A stretch of 64,000 nt of DNA, from positions 62,001 to 126,000 of the forward strand of contig JAGZQO010000002.1 of the NCBI GenBank assembly GCA_018382125.1, in the 5' to 3' direction. This document shows, in pieces, positions 41,723-50,696 of this stretch. This DNA is from Collinsella sp. (GTDB taxonomy: Bacteria; Actinomycetota; Coriobacteriia; Coriobacteriales; Coriobacteriaceae). Positions within the stretch are counted from its first letter, which is position 1. Every line of letters begins with the position of its first letter. The notes under the pieces are model-generated. The model ran no database searches and had not been told where the DNA came from. It saw only the letters and a program-made list of their open reading frames with translations. Made by a program: the position numbers and the translations under genes.

Positions 41723-41752
41723 TTGTGTTATTTGCCGGCGCGTGGGTATAAG
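41723..41752 (+). promoter_or_regulatory. Possible promoter of the CobW-family gene
   Basis: TTGTGT (41723-41728), 18 bases, then TATAAG (41747-41752), 55 bases before the start codon. It fits a housekeeping promoter and is a motif match only. Confidence 0.4.
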
Positions 41753-41807
41753 AGCAGGCGTTTGGCATAAGATTCAACTGTAAGCCATGTCTAACAAAGG
41801 AGGGCAT

Positions 41808-42938
41808 ATGCCCAACAAACCCGTGAAGATCATCATGCTTACCGGATACCTCGGTGCCGGCAAGACCACGCTGCTCAACCACATCCTCGCTAACGACGGC
41901 GGCATCCGCGCCGCCGTGATCGTCAACGACATCGGCGAGATCAACGTCGACGCCAGCCTTATCGCCGACGGCGGCCTTTCCGAGACCGACGACCTCATCC
42001 CGCTCACCAACGGCTGCATCTGCTGCACGCTTTCGGATGACCTGGCCAACCAGCTGCAGAGCATCGCCGATTCGGGCGACTTTGATTACATCATCATCGA
42101 GGCCTCGGGCATTTGCGAGCCCATCCCCATCGCCTACACCATCTCGAGCTTCTGCGACGAGGCCAAGGTGGGCGGCGAGCCCAAGCTCGCGCTCGACAAC
42201 ATCGTGGCCGTGGTCGATTGCGCTCGCATGTACGACGAGTTCAACGGCGGCCGCGACCTGCTGGCAGAGGATATCGACGAGGACGACATCGAGAGCCTGC
42301 TCATCCAGCAGATCGAGTTCTGCTCCACGCTCATCCTCAACAAGACCGATACCGTGAGCCCCGAGCAGATCGCCGAGCTCAAGGCCATCGTGCGCAGCCT
42401 GCAGAAAGACGCCGTGATCGTCGAGGCCCAAAACGGCGAGGTCCCCATGGAGGAGTTGCTCGACACCGACCGCTTCGACTTTATGCGCGCCTACAACTCC
42501 GCCGCCTGGATCGAGGCCATGGAGCATCCCGAGGAGCACGACGACCCCGAGGTGCTCGAGTACGACATCGAGACCTTTGTATACTCGCGCCGCAAGCCGT
42601 TTGACCTGCAGAAGTTCACCGATTTTGTTGAGCAGGAGTGGCCCGATGAGGTCATTCGCGTCAAGGGTCCGCTGTGGCAGACCGGCGATCCGGACATGTG
42701 CTACATGTTTGAGCAGGCCGGACACCAGATGCGCCTGATGGAGAACGGCTTGTTTGTCGACTCGGCGCCCGAGGGCGAGAAGCAGAAGATCATCGACGAG
42801 AACCCCGAGATCATGCAAATTTGGGACGACGAGACGGGCGACCGCATGACGAGCCTGTGCATCATCGGCCGTCACATGGACAAGGATGCACTCATCGCCT
42901 CCCTCGATGCCTGCCTGACCGACTGGCACCGCGCCTAG
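41808..42938 (+). CDS. CobW/COG0523-family GTPase (metallochaperone)
   Basis: The 376-residue protein has Walker A GYLGAGKTTLLNH at about residues 12-24, the metal-binding motif NGCICCTL near 68, IIEASGICEP near 98 and NKTD near 178. COG0523 GTPases load zinc, cobalt or other metals into target proteins. The C-terminal half holds the CobW_C domain (FVYSRRKPFDLQKFTDFV). The ATG at 41787 is rejected because AAAGGAGG lies inside that extension and 4 bases before the ATG at 41808. No zinc-regulatory site is obvious. Confidence 0.9.
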   Translation: MPNKPVKIIMLTGYLGAGKTTLLNHILANDGGIRAAVIVNDIGEINVDASLIADGGLSETDDLIPLTNGCICCTLSDDLANQLQSIADSGDFDYIIIEASGICEPIPIAYTISSFCDEAKVGGEPKLALDNIVAVVDCARMYDEFNGGRDLLAEDIDEDDIESLLIQQIEFCSTLILNKTDTVSPEQIAELKAIVRSLQKDAVIVEAQNGEVPMEELLDTDRFDFMRAYNSAAWIEAMEHPEEHDDPEVLEYDIETFVYSRRKPFDLQKFTDFVEQEWPDEVIRVKGPLWQTGDPDMCYMFEQAGHQMRLMENGLFVDSAPEGEKQKIIDENPEIMQIWDDETGDRMTSLCIIGRHMDKDALIASLDACLTDWHRA

Positions 42939-42977
42939 GTTTTATCGGGGCGAACCTTTCCGCCAGCGTAACCGCCA

Positions 42978-43017
42978 AACCACCACGAAGGTGCCTGTCC
43001 CCTTCGTGGTGGTTTTT
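42978..43017 (+). terminator. Terminator after the CobW-family gene
   Basis: AACCACCACGAAGG pairs perfectly with CCTTCGTGGTGGTT, followed by TTT. The loop contains GCCTGTCC, similar to the loops of the palindromes at 37416 and 53536. The trmL ribosome site begins about 11 bases after the T run. Confidence 0.85.
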
Positions 43018-43038
43018 CATTCCGAGCCAAGGAGATTC

Positions 43039-43638
43039 ATGTTCAACATCGTGCTGTATGCGCCCGAGATTCCGGCAAACACGGGTAACATCGGCCGCAC
43101 CTGCGTGGTCACTGGCGCCTGCCTGCATCTGGTGGAGCCACTGGGCTTTTCGCTCGATGACAAGACGGTGCGTCGCGCCGGCCTGGGCTACTGGCAAAAC
43201 TTGGACGTGACGACCTATGCCGGCTGGGAGGATTTCCTTGCCCGCAACGGCCTCTCCCCCGCCGACGAGCGCCTGCATCTGCTGACCAAAAAGGCACGCC
43301 GCACCTATGCGCAAAGTACCTACCGCAATGGCGACTACTTGGTCTTTGGCAGCGAGAGCTCAGGGATTCCCGAGCCACTGCTTGCCGCGGCGCCTGAGCG
43401 TTGCGAGCGTATCCCGATGCTGCGCGATTGCGACTCACTCGATAACGCCGAGGCCTGGGAAGCCCGCGAGGAATCGCTGGGGCATACCGAGGACAGCCAC
43501 GAGGCCATCCTTCAGCAGGATATCTGCGGCAACTTCGTCAATCCCGACGACTACCGCATCAGCGCACTCAACCTCTCCAACAGCGCCGCCATCGTCCTCT
43601 ACGAAGCCCTGCGCCAAACAGGCTTTGCCGGCATGTAG
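43039..43638 (+). CDS. trmL: tRNA (cytidine/uridine-2'-O)-methyltransferase TrmL
   Basis: The 199-residue SPOUT enzyme methylates the 2'-O of the wobble base in leucine tRNAs. It shows NIVLYAPEIPANTGNIGRTC at the start, YLVFGSESSGIPEPLL near 110 and LNLSNSAAIVLYEALRQ near the end, forming the knot. Between the last two motifs is an insertion of about 35 residues (rich in D and E) that makes it longer than the usual 155-165. AAGGAG is 4 bases before the ATG at 43039. Confidence 0.92.
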   Translation: MFNIVLYAPEIPANTGNIGRTCVVTGACLHLVEPLGFSLDDKTVRRAGLGYWQNLDVTTYAGWEDFLARNGLSPADERLHLLTKKARRTYAQSTYRNGDYLVFGSESSGIPEPLLAAAPERCERIPMLRDCDSLDNAEAWEAREESLGHTEDSHEAILQQDICGNFVNPDDYRISALNLSNSAAIVLYEALRQTGFAGM

Positions 43639-43711
43639 CAAACCAGCCATTTGGGGACGGGGTAGAAATGGCAGATTTTTAAACCCTCTAACCCTTGACA
43701 AATTGGTTTTG

Positions 43712-43754
43712 GCATCAATGCGACAAAGGGACTGTTCATTTGTCACATTGATGC
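43712..43754. repeat. Palindrome upstream of the frameshifted ATPase gene
   Basis: GCATCAATGCGACAAA (43712-43727) is inverted as TTTGTCACATTGATGC (43739-43754), with one mismatch in 16. The sequence is closely related to the palindrome at 44932-44977 on the other side of the ATPase gene. Confidence 0.75.
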
Positions 43755-43834
43755 TCTGAATAACGAACCATTGCTTTTAATCAGAATTAACTAGAATAAA
43801 ATGAAGTTAAACGGCGGTGTGAAAGGAGAGCCTT

Positions 43835-44934
43835 GTGAAATATCTCGAGAACCCGTTTACCCCCAGTTTTGGTGAGGTTCCTGCCCATCTCGCTGGCAGA
43901 CAACAGATTATTCGGGATTTGGACCGTGCCTTCTTGAGTCAGCGCAGGCGCCCAGAATTGACCTCGATCTTCTCAGGCGCGCGTGGAACCGGTAAAACCG
44001 CTCTCATGTCGTCGCTCGCGACAAGGGCGGAATCCCACGGCTGGATAGCCGTAAAGACGACCGCGCTCCCGGGAATGCTTGAGGAAATCGAGTTCGGGGC
44101 GAAGCGTGCTGCCGGCCATCTTATCGACCCGTCTAAGAACTTCGAAGTCACCGGTCTCGGAATTGCACCGCTCGGCAGCGTCGAGGTCAATCGCGTTCAC
44201 GATGCTTCAACCTGGCGTTATCGCATGAGCGACATCATCGACCAGCTCAACGAGGCGGGCACCGGTCTGCTCGTCACGGTTGACGAGGTGGACCCGACAC
44301 TCGACGAGATGATCCAACTCGCAGCCACGTATCAGCACTTTGTGACCGATGGGAAACGCGTCGCCTTGCTTATGGCGGGACTTCCCAACAACGTCTCTAC
44401 GTTGCTGAACCACAAGACGGTCTCGTTCCTTCGCCGCGCCCAACAATATCATCTGGGTCGCATTGCCGACTATGACGTGCGCGAGGCCTTGATTCCACAA
44501 TCCAGGAAAACGATCGCCTGGCAGATGCTGAGGGAATCGATAGAGCCGTTCGCTCGATCTCTGGATTTCCCTTCCTATTGCAACTCGTAGGTTACCGTGC
44601 CTGGGATCTCACAAGCGATTCGAAGGAAATCTCGTCACGCGACTTTGACCTGGGAATCAAAATCGCGCGCGACGAGATGGACGACCGAATCCTCGCGGCA
44701 ACCTATCGGGAACTCACTGCAGAGGACAAGCGATTCCTCATCGCCATGCTCGATGACGAGGAAGAATCCACCACCGCCGACCTCGTCGAACGCCTTAAGC
44801 GTTCGCCACAGCAGGTCTCCCGCTATCGACGCCGCATGATAGATGCCGGCATCATCGGGGAACGAGGACGAGGGCTCGTCGCATTTGAATTGCCGTTCTT
44901 CCGTGACTATCTCGCCGCTCAATGCGTGAAATAG
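43835..44934 (+). pseudogene. AAA ATPase with C-terminal winged helix, broken by a single frameshift
   Basis: The first frame (43835-44590) has Walker A GARGTGKTALM near residue 48 and LLVTVDEVDPT as Walker B near 146. It then leaves homology after YDVREALI near 44494. The rest continues in the next frame: T-I-Q-E-N-D-R-L-A-D, then GFPFLLQLVGYRAW, to a winged-helix end at 44934. One missing base near 44497 explains this; restored, the protein would be 366 residues, matching the intact paralogue at 47481-48599. AAAGGAG precedes the GTG start. The break may be a real mutation, programmed shifting or a sequencing error. Confidence 0.85.
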
Positions 44935-44977
44935 GCATCAATGTGACAAAGGGGCAGCCCCTTTGTCACATTGCCTA
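44932..44977. repeat. Palindrome that supplies the stop codons of both flanking genes
   Basis: CAATGTGACAAAGGGG (44939-44954) is perfectly inverted as CCCCTTTGTCACATTG (44958-44973). The symmetry extends, with a two-base bulge, to TAGGC on the left and GCCTA on the right. The left TAG (44932-44934) is the stop of the ATPase frame and the right TAG (44977-44975, minus) is the stop of the UvrA-like gene. It can also act as a bidirectional terminator. Confidence 0.85.
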
Positions 44978-47479
44978 TAGGTAGCGGCCGGTGATGCTTG
45001 CGGAGCAGGCCGCGATGTCGCCCGGCGTACCGGCGCAGACGATTTGCCCGCCGGCGTCGCCACCGCCCGGGCCCATGTCGATCACGTAATCGGCGTTACG
45101 GATAAGGTCGAGATCGTGTTCGATCACGATAACCGTGGCGCCTTTGGCAACAAGGCCGTCGAACACACTCAGCAACACCTGAACATCGAGCGGATGTAGT
45201 CCGATCGTGGGCTCGTCAAACACAAACACGGCATCATCCTGCACGCGACCCATCTCGCTCGCAAGCTTAAGACGCTGAGCCTCGCCGCCCGAAAGCGCCG
45301 GCGTGGGCTCACCGAGCGTGAGATAGCCCAAGCCAAGGTCGTGCAAGGTCTGCAAGCGCGTCTGAACTTTCTTGAGCCCCACCGTGGCGTCGATGGCCTC
45401 GTCCACACTCATGTCCATGAGCTGCGGCAACGTAAGCAGACTCCCGTCCTTGCCCTCGCGATGGATATGCGAAGCCGCGTCTGCATAACGTGAGCCGTGA
45501 CATGCCGGGCAGACGATTTCGACATCGGGCAAAAACTGCACGTCGAGCGATATCGAGCCCGTGCCATCACACGTAGGGCAGCGCAAGGCGCCGGTATTGT
45601 AGCTAAAGGCGCCCGCCTTGTAGCCGGCTGCCTTGGCCTCGGGCGTACGGGCGAAGGCGCGGCGCAGCTCATCATGGATGTCGGCATAGGTTGCCACCGT
45701 CGAGCGCACGTTGGCACCGATGGGCGTGGCGTCAATCAGGTTGGCACGCGCAATGCCCTCGGCATCGATCCAGCGCACGTGGCGTGGCAAGCGCTCGCCA
45801 GCTGCCTGCGCCTTAAGCGCCGGGATGAGCGTCTCGAGCACCAACGTCGTCTTGCCCGAACCCGAAACACCCGTAACCGCGACCAAGCGACCGCGCGGAA
45901 TATCGACTTCGAGCGGCTTGACGGTATGGATGGTATCGGTCGCCATGCGGATATGGCCCTGGTCGAGCATTTCGTCGTCAGTCACCTGCGGACGCAAGCG
46001 CTTGGGCTCGGCGCGCAAAAACGGCGCGATACGGCTGTCCTGCGATTGCTCGACCTCGTCTACCGTACCAGCGGCGATTACGTTGCCGCCGCCTGCTCCG
46101 GCAACGGGGCCCATCTCGACCAGATAATCAGCCTCCGCCAGCACACGTGTATCGTGGTCGACAACAACCACGGTATTGCCGTCATCCACCAGGTCGCGCA
46201 TTACGCCCACCAAGCCGTCGACATTGGCAGGATGCAAGCCAATTGAGGGCTCGTCCAGCACATAGAGCACGCCTGTCGATCGGTTGCGCACCACGCGGGC
46301 GAGTTGCACGCGCTGGCGCTCACCCGTGGAGAGCGTGGCACCGGCGCGATCGAGCGAAAGGTAATCGAGACCCAGGTCGACCAGACGACGAGCCGTGCTC
46401 AAAAACGAATCGCAGATATCCGTCGCCATGGGCCGCATCTCGGCCGGCAAGGATGCGGGCACCCCGCGCACCCACTCGATCGCATCACCAAGCGTCATGG
46501 CCGCGGCCTGAGCCAGATTGATACCGCGCACCTGGGGCTGGCGCGCAGCCTCGGAGAGACGCGTGCCGGCGCAGTCACGGCATGGTCCCTCGCGCAAAAA
46601 GCGAGCCACACGCTTAAGCCCCTTATCGTCCTTAACCTTGGCGAGCGCATTCTCAACGGTATAGACGGCGTTGTAATAGGTAAAGTCGAGCGGCGTGGCG
46701 CCCTCGCCGTTTTTGGGAACGTAGAGAATGTGCTTCTTAACCGCCGGGCCGTGAAACACGATGTCGCGCTCTTGAGGCGTGAGCTGGTTAAACGGCACGT
46801 CGGTGCGCACGCCCATCTCGCCGGCCACCTGCTTCATCAGGTCCCACATGAGCGTGCCCCAGGGAAGCACCGCACCCTCGTTGATGGTCTTTGACTCGTC
46901 GGGCACCAGGCTCGCCTCGTCTACCTCGCGCATGACACCGGTGCCGCCGCAGGTAGGGCACGCACCGCCGCTATTGAAAGCCAAATCCTCGGCACTCGGC
47001 GCGTAGAACTCGCGGCCGCATGTCGGACATGTGAGCGACAGGCCCGCAGCCACGTTAAGGCTCGGCTCCACACGCGCCCCGCAATGCGGGCACACGTGAT
47101 GGGCGCAACGGCTAAAGAGTAGACGCAGGCTATTGTTGAGCTCGGTCATGGTACCAAAGGTCGAGCGCACGCCCGGTACGCTGGGGCGCTGATGTAATGC
47201 GAGCGCCGCTGGCACGTGCAGCACCTCGTCCACCTGGGCGTGCTCGGCCTGCGTCAGACGACGGCGGGTATAGGTGCTGAGCGCCTCCAGATAGCGGCGC
47301 GAGCCCTCGGCATAAAGAACCCCGAGTGCCAGCGAACTCTTGCCCGAACCCGACACGCCGGCAATGCCCACGAGCTTTCCCAGCGGAATATCGATATCGA
47401 TGTCTTTGAGGTTATGGACACGTGCGCCACGCACCTCGATAGCCTGCGGGCTCATCTTCTGTTCCGTCACCTTTATCAC
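44975..47479 (-). CDS. UvrA-like ABC ATPase (short, UvrA2 type)
   Basis: The 834-residue protein contains both ABC halves of excinuclease subunit A: Walker A GVSGSGKSSLALGVL near residue 40 and GVSGSGKTTLVLETL near 540, signatures STGERQRVQLARV and LSGGEAQRLKLAS, and CxxC zinc pairs CPHCG/CPTCG and CPTCDG/CPACHG. It is about 100 residues shorter than standard UvrA (about 940), consistent with class II/UvrA2 proteins that lack part of the UvrB-interaction region and are linked to drug or DNA-damage tolerance. The start is uncertain between GTG 47479, GTG 47470 and ATG 47455. It starts right at the end of the ATPase gene 47481-48599, so the two are translationally close. Confidence 0.88.
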   Translation of the reverse strand: MIKVTEQKMSPQAIEVRGARVHNLKDIDIDIPLGKLVGIAGVSGSGKSSLALGVLYAEGSRRYLEALSTYTRRRLTQAEHAQVDEVLHVPAALALHQRPSVPGVRSTFGTMTELNNSLRLLFSRCAHHVCPHCGARVEPSLNVAAGLSLTCPTCGREFYAPSAEDLAFNSGGACPTCGGTGVMREVDEASLVPDESKTINEGAVLPWGTLMWDLMKQVAGEMGVRTDVPFNQLTPQERDIVFHGPAVKKHILYVPKNGEGATPLDFTYYNAVYTVENALAKVKDDKGLKRVARFLREGPCRDCAGTRLSEAARQPQVRGINLAQAAAMTLGDAIEWVRGVPASLPAEMRPMATDICDSFLSTARRLVDLGLDYLSLDRAGATLSTGERQRVQLARVVRNRSTGVLYVLDEPSIGLHPANVDGLVGVMRDLVDDGNTVVVVDHDTRVLAEADYLVEMGPVAGAGGGNVIAAGTVDEVEQSQDSRIAPFLRAEPKRLRPQVTDDEMLDQGHIRMATDTIHTVKPLEVDIPRGRLVAVTGVSGSGKTTLVLETLIPALKAQAAGERLPRHVRWIDAEGIARANLIDATPIGANVRSTVATYADIHDELRRAFARTPEAKAAGYKAGAFSYNTGALRCPTCDGTGSISLDVQFLPDVEIVCPACHGSRYADAASHIHREGKDGSLLTLPQLMDMSVDEAIDATVGLKKVQTRLQTLHDLGLGYLTLGEPTPALSGGEAQRLKLASEMGRVQDDAVFVFDEPTIGLHPLDVQVLLSVFDGLVAKGATVIVIEHDLDLIRNADYVIDMGPGGGDAGGQIVCAGTPGDIAACSASITGRYL

Positions 47480-47480
47480 C

Positions 47481-48599
47481 CTACTCGTGCCATAAAATGC
47501 AATCGCGGATGTACGCGCCCAGCATGGGCACGGTAAACCGGACGAGGCCGTATCCGGCAGCCTCGATGACGCGCTCGCGAATCAGTCTTGCACGATATTT
47601 ACTCGCCCAGCTCTGGGTGCGATCGCAACGCTCAACGATATCCGCCATGCGCGTCGGTTTGCCCTCGTCAGCCGCCATGGCCTCGATAAAGAGACGCTGC
47701 GGACTGCGCAACCCGTAATACAAGGGAGCGTCGACCGCTTCATAGAACTCAGAGACGGCATCGGCGTAGCCAGCCTCGACATCGCACACTTCAATGGCCT
47801 GCGAGCCACGCCGGACAGCAGAGCGCCACTTGTAATAGCCCACCAGCTGAACCATATAGGGATGCCCCATGCTCTTGCGCGCCGCAAGGTCCGCCGTCTC
47901 CGCATCAACGTAAAGACCAGCGTCTTTGACCGTCTGGATATATGAATCGCGCACTTTGGGCAAAGAAATCGCCCCCAGCGTACGCTGCTGGGCGCGGCGC
48001 AAAAACGTCACACTCGGCTCTTCGAGCAAGTCATCAACCATACTGGGCAAGCCGGCAAATACCAGCGCAAGACCGCGCTGGTCGCTATCGGGCAAGCCCG
48101 TGGCATCTTGATCTCCGAGCACTTGCTGATAGAGAACGGCCAGCGCCGCCAGTTCCTCGATAGACGCAGATTGGGCCTCATCAATCGCAAACAGCAAGCC
48201 CTTTCCCGGCCCGAGGTTCTTGAGGCGCTCGTTGACTAACCCGCGCAACGTCTCGCCTTTTGCTCGCGCCGCCTCGACCGACATCCGGCCAAACGACGGC
48301 CCAAACTCCATTGACGTCACAACGGGTTTATTCGAGCGAAGCGCGTCGGCCAAGCGGTCGCATAAGCCAAGCGAGGCGGAATCGGAGACAACCGCCCATC
48401 CGCGCTCGTTGGCGAGACGTTGCAGTTCCCGCAGGAGAACCGTCTTGCCACAGCCGCGGTTTCCCGTAATGAGCATGAGCCTACCCGGCGCTCCGGCGCC
48501 GTTATCGAGTCCTTCCTCGAAATCTTCGATGACCGACTCGCGGCCGATGAGTATCGGAGGCCGCTTGCCAGCCGTGGGCTTAAAGGGATTTGGATTCAT
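47481..48599 (-). CDS. AAA ATPase with C-terminal winged helix (intact paralogue)
   Basis: The 372-residue protein has Walker A GNRGCGKTVLL near residue 47, Walker B LLFAIDEAQSA near 137, FLRRAQQRTLGAI as sensor region and a C-terminal winged helix (RMADIVERCDRTQSWASKY). It resembles archaeal-type Orc/STAND-like ATPases used as switches. A frameshifted paralogue lies beyond the UvrA-like gene in the opposite orientation. The gene is immediately upstream of the UvrA-like gene, so they form an operon. AGGAGG lies 5 bases before the ATG. The function is not known. Confidence 0.8.
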   Translation of the reverse strand: MNPNPFKPTAGKRPPILIGRESVIEDFEEGLDNGAGAPGRLMLITGNRGCGKTVLLRELQRLANERGWAVVSDSASLGLCDRLADALRSNKPVVTSMEFGPSFGRMSVEAARAKGETLRGLVNERLKNLGPGKGLLFAIDEAQSASIEELAALAVLYQQVLGDQDATGLPDSDQRGLALVFAGLPSMVDDLLEEPSVTFLRRAQQRTLGAISLPKVRDSYIQTVKDAGLYVDAETADLAARKSMGHPYMVQLVGYYKWRSAVRRGSQAIEVCDVEAGYADAVSEFYEAVDAPLYYGLRSPQRLFIEAMAADEGKPTRMADIVERCDRTQSWASKYRARLIRERVIEAAGYGLVRFTVPMLGAYIRDCILWHE

Positions 48600-48632
48600 G
48601 TCGGCCTCCTCGGATTGGCAAACCCCGGTAAT

Positions 48633-48663
48633 AGTTATACCAACTTGTACCGAGTTATACCAA
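48633..48663 (-). promoter_or_regulatory. Promoter within direct repeats upstream of the ATPase gene
   Basis: AGTTATACCAA occurs at 48633-48643 and again at 48653-48663, a 20-bp period. On the minus strand these read TTGGTATAACT twice, giving TTGGTA as -35 from one copy and TATAAC as -10 from the other, spaced 18. The arrangement suggests a promoter that could also be a two-site operator. Confidence 0.5.
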
Positions 48664-48672
48664 TAGCATATG

Positions 48673-48697
48673 ACAAAGGGGCTGTCCCTTTGTTACA
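48673..48697. repeat. ACAAAGGG palindrome at the stop of the ribosomal protection gene
   Basis: ACAAAGGG (48673-48680) is inverted as CCCTTTGT (48686-48693) around GCTGT, followed by TACA. The TAA stop of the ribosomal protection gene (48695-48693) overlaps the right arm. It is related to the palindromes at 43712 and 44932. Confidence 0.65.
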
Positions 48698-50696
48698 TGT
48701 GGCCGAAAAACTCCGCGTCTGCTGCTCGCCAGGGGCGAAAGGTGGCGGGATCGACCTTTACGTGCGCTGCGGCGGGGACGTCGCACCATTTGACCGTGTA
48801 ACCGGCGCCGTGAGAGCAAAAGACCGAATCGGGCGTGTTGGGCAGATCGGCCTCTGGCTCATAGGCGGCAGTCTCGATGACGCGCTCGGCATCATGACAA
48901 GCCGCATAGCCGGCGAACTCCAGGTACAGATGTCCGCGACCGCTCGTGTAGGCAGCCACCTCCAGCGCGTAATCCTGCACCTCAGATGCCGGCACGCGAC
49001 CCACAAGCTTCGCCCGGTCCCCCGCCATCGCCGGCGGCTCGTACTCGGCACCCATGCGCGTGGCATCCGAGAGCGCCCGGCCCACGCACTCCCCCGGCAC
49101 CTCGAGCTCAAAGCGATACCACGGCTCCAACAGCACCGCCGCGCCGGCTTCACGCGCCTGCATGAGCCCCTGGCGAATCGCGCGGTACGTGGCCTGGCGA
49201 AAATCGCCGCCCTCGGTGTGTTTGGCATGCGCGCGACCACCTGTGAGCGTAATGCGCACATCGGTGATGGGCGAGCCGGTCAGCACGCCCAGGTGATCGC
49301 GCTCCATAGCGTTGGTGAGCGCCAAACGCTGCCAGTTAAGATCGAGCTCGTCGGTCGAGGTCACGGTGCCAAACTGCACGCCCGAGCCCGCCGACAACGG
49401 CTCCAAGCGCAGATGTACCTCGGCATAGTGGCGCAGCGGCTCAAAGTGGCCCACGCCCTCGACCGGCTGCGAAATGGTCTCCTTATAGAGGATGCCGCCG
49501 GGCTCAAACTCGACCGCAAGGCCAAAACGATCGGCCAGCACGCGCTGCACGACCTCGAGCTGCACCGCTCCCATGAGCTGCAGATGTATTTGTTCAAGAT
49601 GCGTGTTCCAGCTTACGCCGAGCATGGGATCTTCGTCCGCCAACTCAGTCAGCGCTTTGAACACCGCGTGGACATCGTGTTCGCCCGGAAGCACCGTATA
49701 GGTGAGGACCGGCGCAATGACGGGCGTATCGCCCGCGGGCTCCGCGCCCAGGGCATCACCCGGGCGAACGTGCGCAAGACCCGTCACGGTGCAGATGCCG
49801 CCAGCGGCAACTTCCTGGGCAAGCTCGTATTTCTCGCCGTTATAGATGCGCACCTGGTCGATCTTTTGCTCCCACGCCTCGGCGCCGGAACGTCCGTTAA
49901 TCAGCTGTTTGGCATGCAGCGTGCCGCCGGTCACTTTAACCCATGCCAAGCGCTCGCCGCGATCCCCGCGGCTCACACGGTAGACGCGCGCGGCAAACTC
50001 CGGGTGCCATGCCCGTTCACGCATCAGTGCGCATATACCATCCAGCAGCTCGTCCACGCCCTGGTCCTTGAGCGCCGAGCCGGCAAAACAGGGAAAGAGC
50101 TTGCGCTCGGCAACCATGCGCGACAGCGTTGCGACGGAAAGCTCACCCGCTTCAAGAAACTCCTCGAGCGCCGCCTCGTCCAACGCAGCAGCGTCCTCCT
50201 GAACGGCACCGCCCGCCAGCAGTTCGTTGGCATCCAGGCAGCCTTCGGAAAGACGCTGCCCAAGCTGTGCCAGCAAAACATCGCGGCCGGGATTCTCCAA
50301 ATCGATTTTGTTGATATAGATGAACGTCGGAATGTCATAGCGCGCAAGCAGGCGCCACAGGGTTTCGGTGTGCCCTTGCACGCCATCGTTGGCGCCCACA
50401 ACCAAAATCGCATAGTCGAGTGCGCGCAGCGTGCGCTCCGCCTCGGCAGAAAAATCGACATGCCCCGGCGCATCCACGAGCATGACGTGGGTATCGCCGT
50501 GGTCGAGTACGGCCTGCGACGAGAAGATCGTAATGCCACGCTCGCGCTCAATCTCGTTCGCATCCAGATGCGAATCGCCATCGTCCACGCGGCCGCGTTT
50601 GCGAATGCGACCCGCGTTGAACAGCATGGCCTCGGCCAACGTGGTCTTGCCAGCATCGACATGCGCCAAGATTCCAACGACCGCTTGCTTCGACAT
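48693..50696 (-). CDS. TetM/TetO-type ribosomal protection GTPase (EF-G-like)
   Basis: The 667-residue translational GTPase has G1 GILAHVDAGKTTL, G2 region RERGITIFSSQA, G3 DAPGHVDF and G4 NKID, followed by EF-G-like domains II-V. It matches the tetracycline ribosomal protection group in order and length (TetM is 639) and is diverged from EF-G by size. Such proteins remove tetracycline from the ribosome. Whether this chromosomal version confers resistance is unknown. The frame extends to 50765, but AGAGGAGA lies 3 bases before the ATG at 50696. No mobile genes are near. Confidence 0.85.
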   Translation of the reverse strand: MSKQAVVGILAHVDAGKTTLAEAMLFNAGRIRKRGRVDDGDSHLDANEIERERGITIFSSQAVLDHGDTHVMLVDAPGHVDFSAEAERTLRALDYAILVVGANDGVQGHTETLWRLLARYDIPTFIYINKIDLENPGRDVLLAQLGQRLSEGCLDANELLAGGAVQEDAAALDEAALEEFLEAGELSVATLSRMVAERKLFPCFAGSALKDQGVDELLDGICALMRERAWHPEFAARVYRVSRGDRGERLAWVKVTGGTLHAKQLINGRSGAEAWEQKIDQVRIYNGEKYELAQEVAAGGICTVTGLAHVRPGDALGAEPAGDTPVIAPVLTYTVLPGEHDVHAVFKALTELADEDPMLGVSWNTHLEQIHLQLMGAVQLEVVQRVLADRFGLAVEFEPGGILYKETISQPVEGVGHFEPLRHYAEVHLRLEPLSAGSGVQFGTVTSTDELDLNWQRLALTNAMERDHLGVLTGSPITDVRITLTGGRAHAKHTEGGDFRQATYRAIRQGLMQAREAGAAVLLEPWYRFELEVPGECVGRALSDATRMGAEYEPPAMAGDRAKLVGRVPASEVQDYALEVAAYTSGRGHLYLEFAGYAACHDAERVIETAAYEPEADLPNTPDSVFCSHGAGYTVKWCDVPAAAHVKVDPATFRPWRAADAEFFGHM

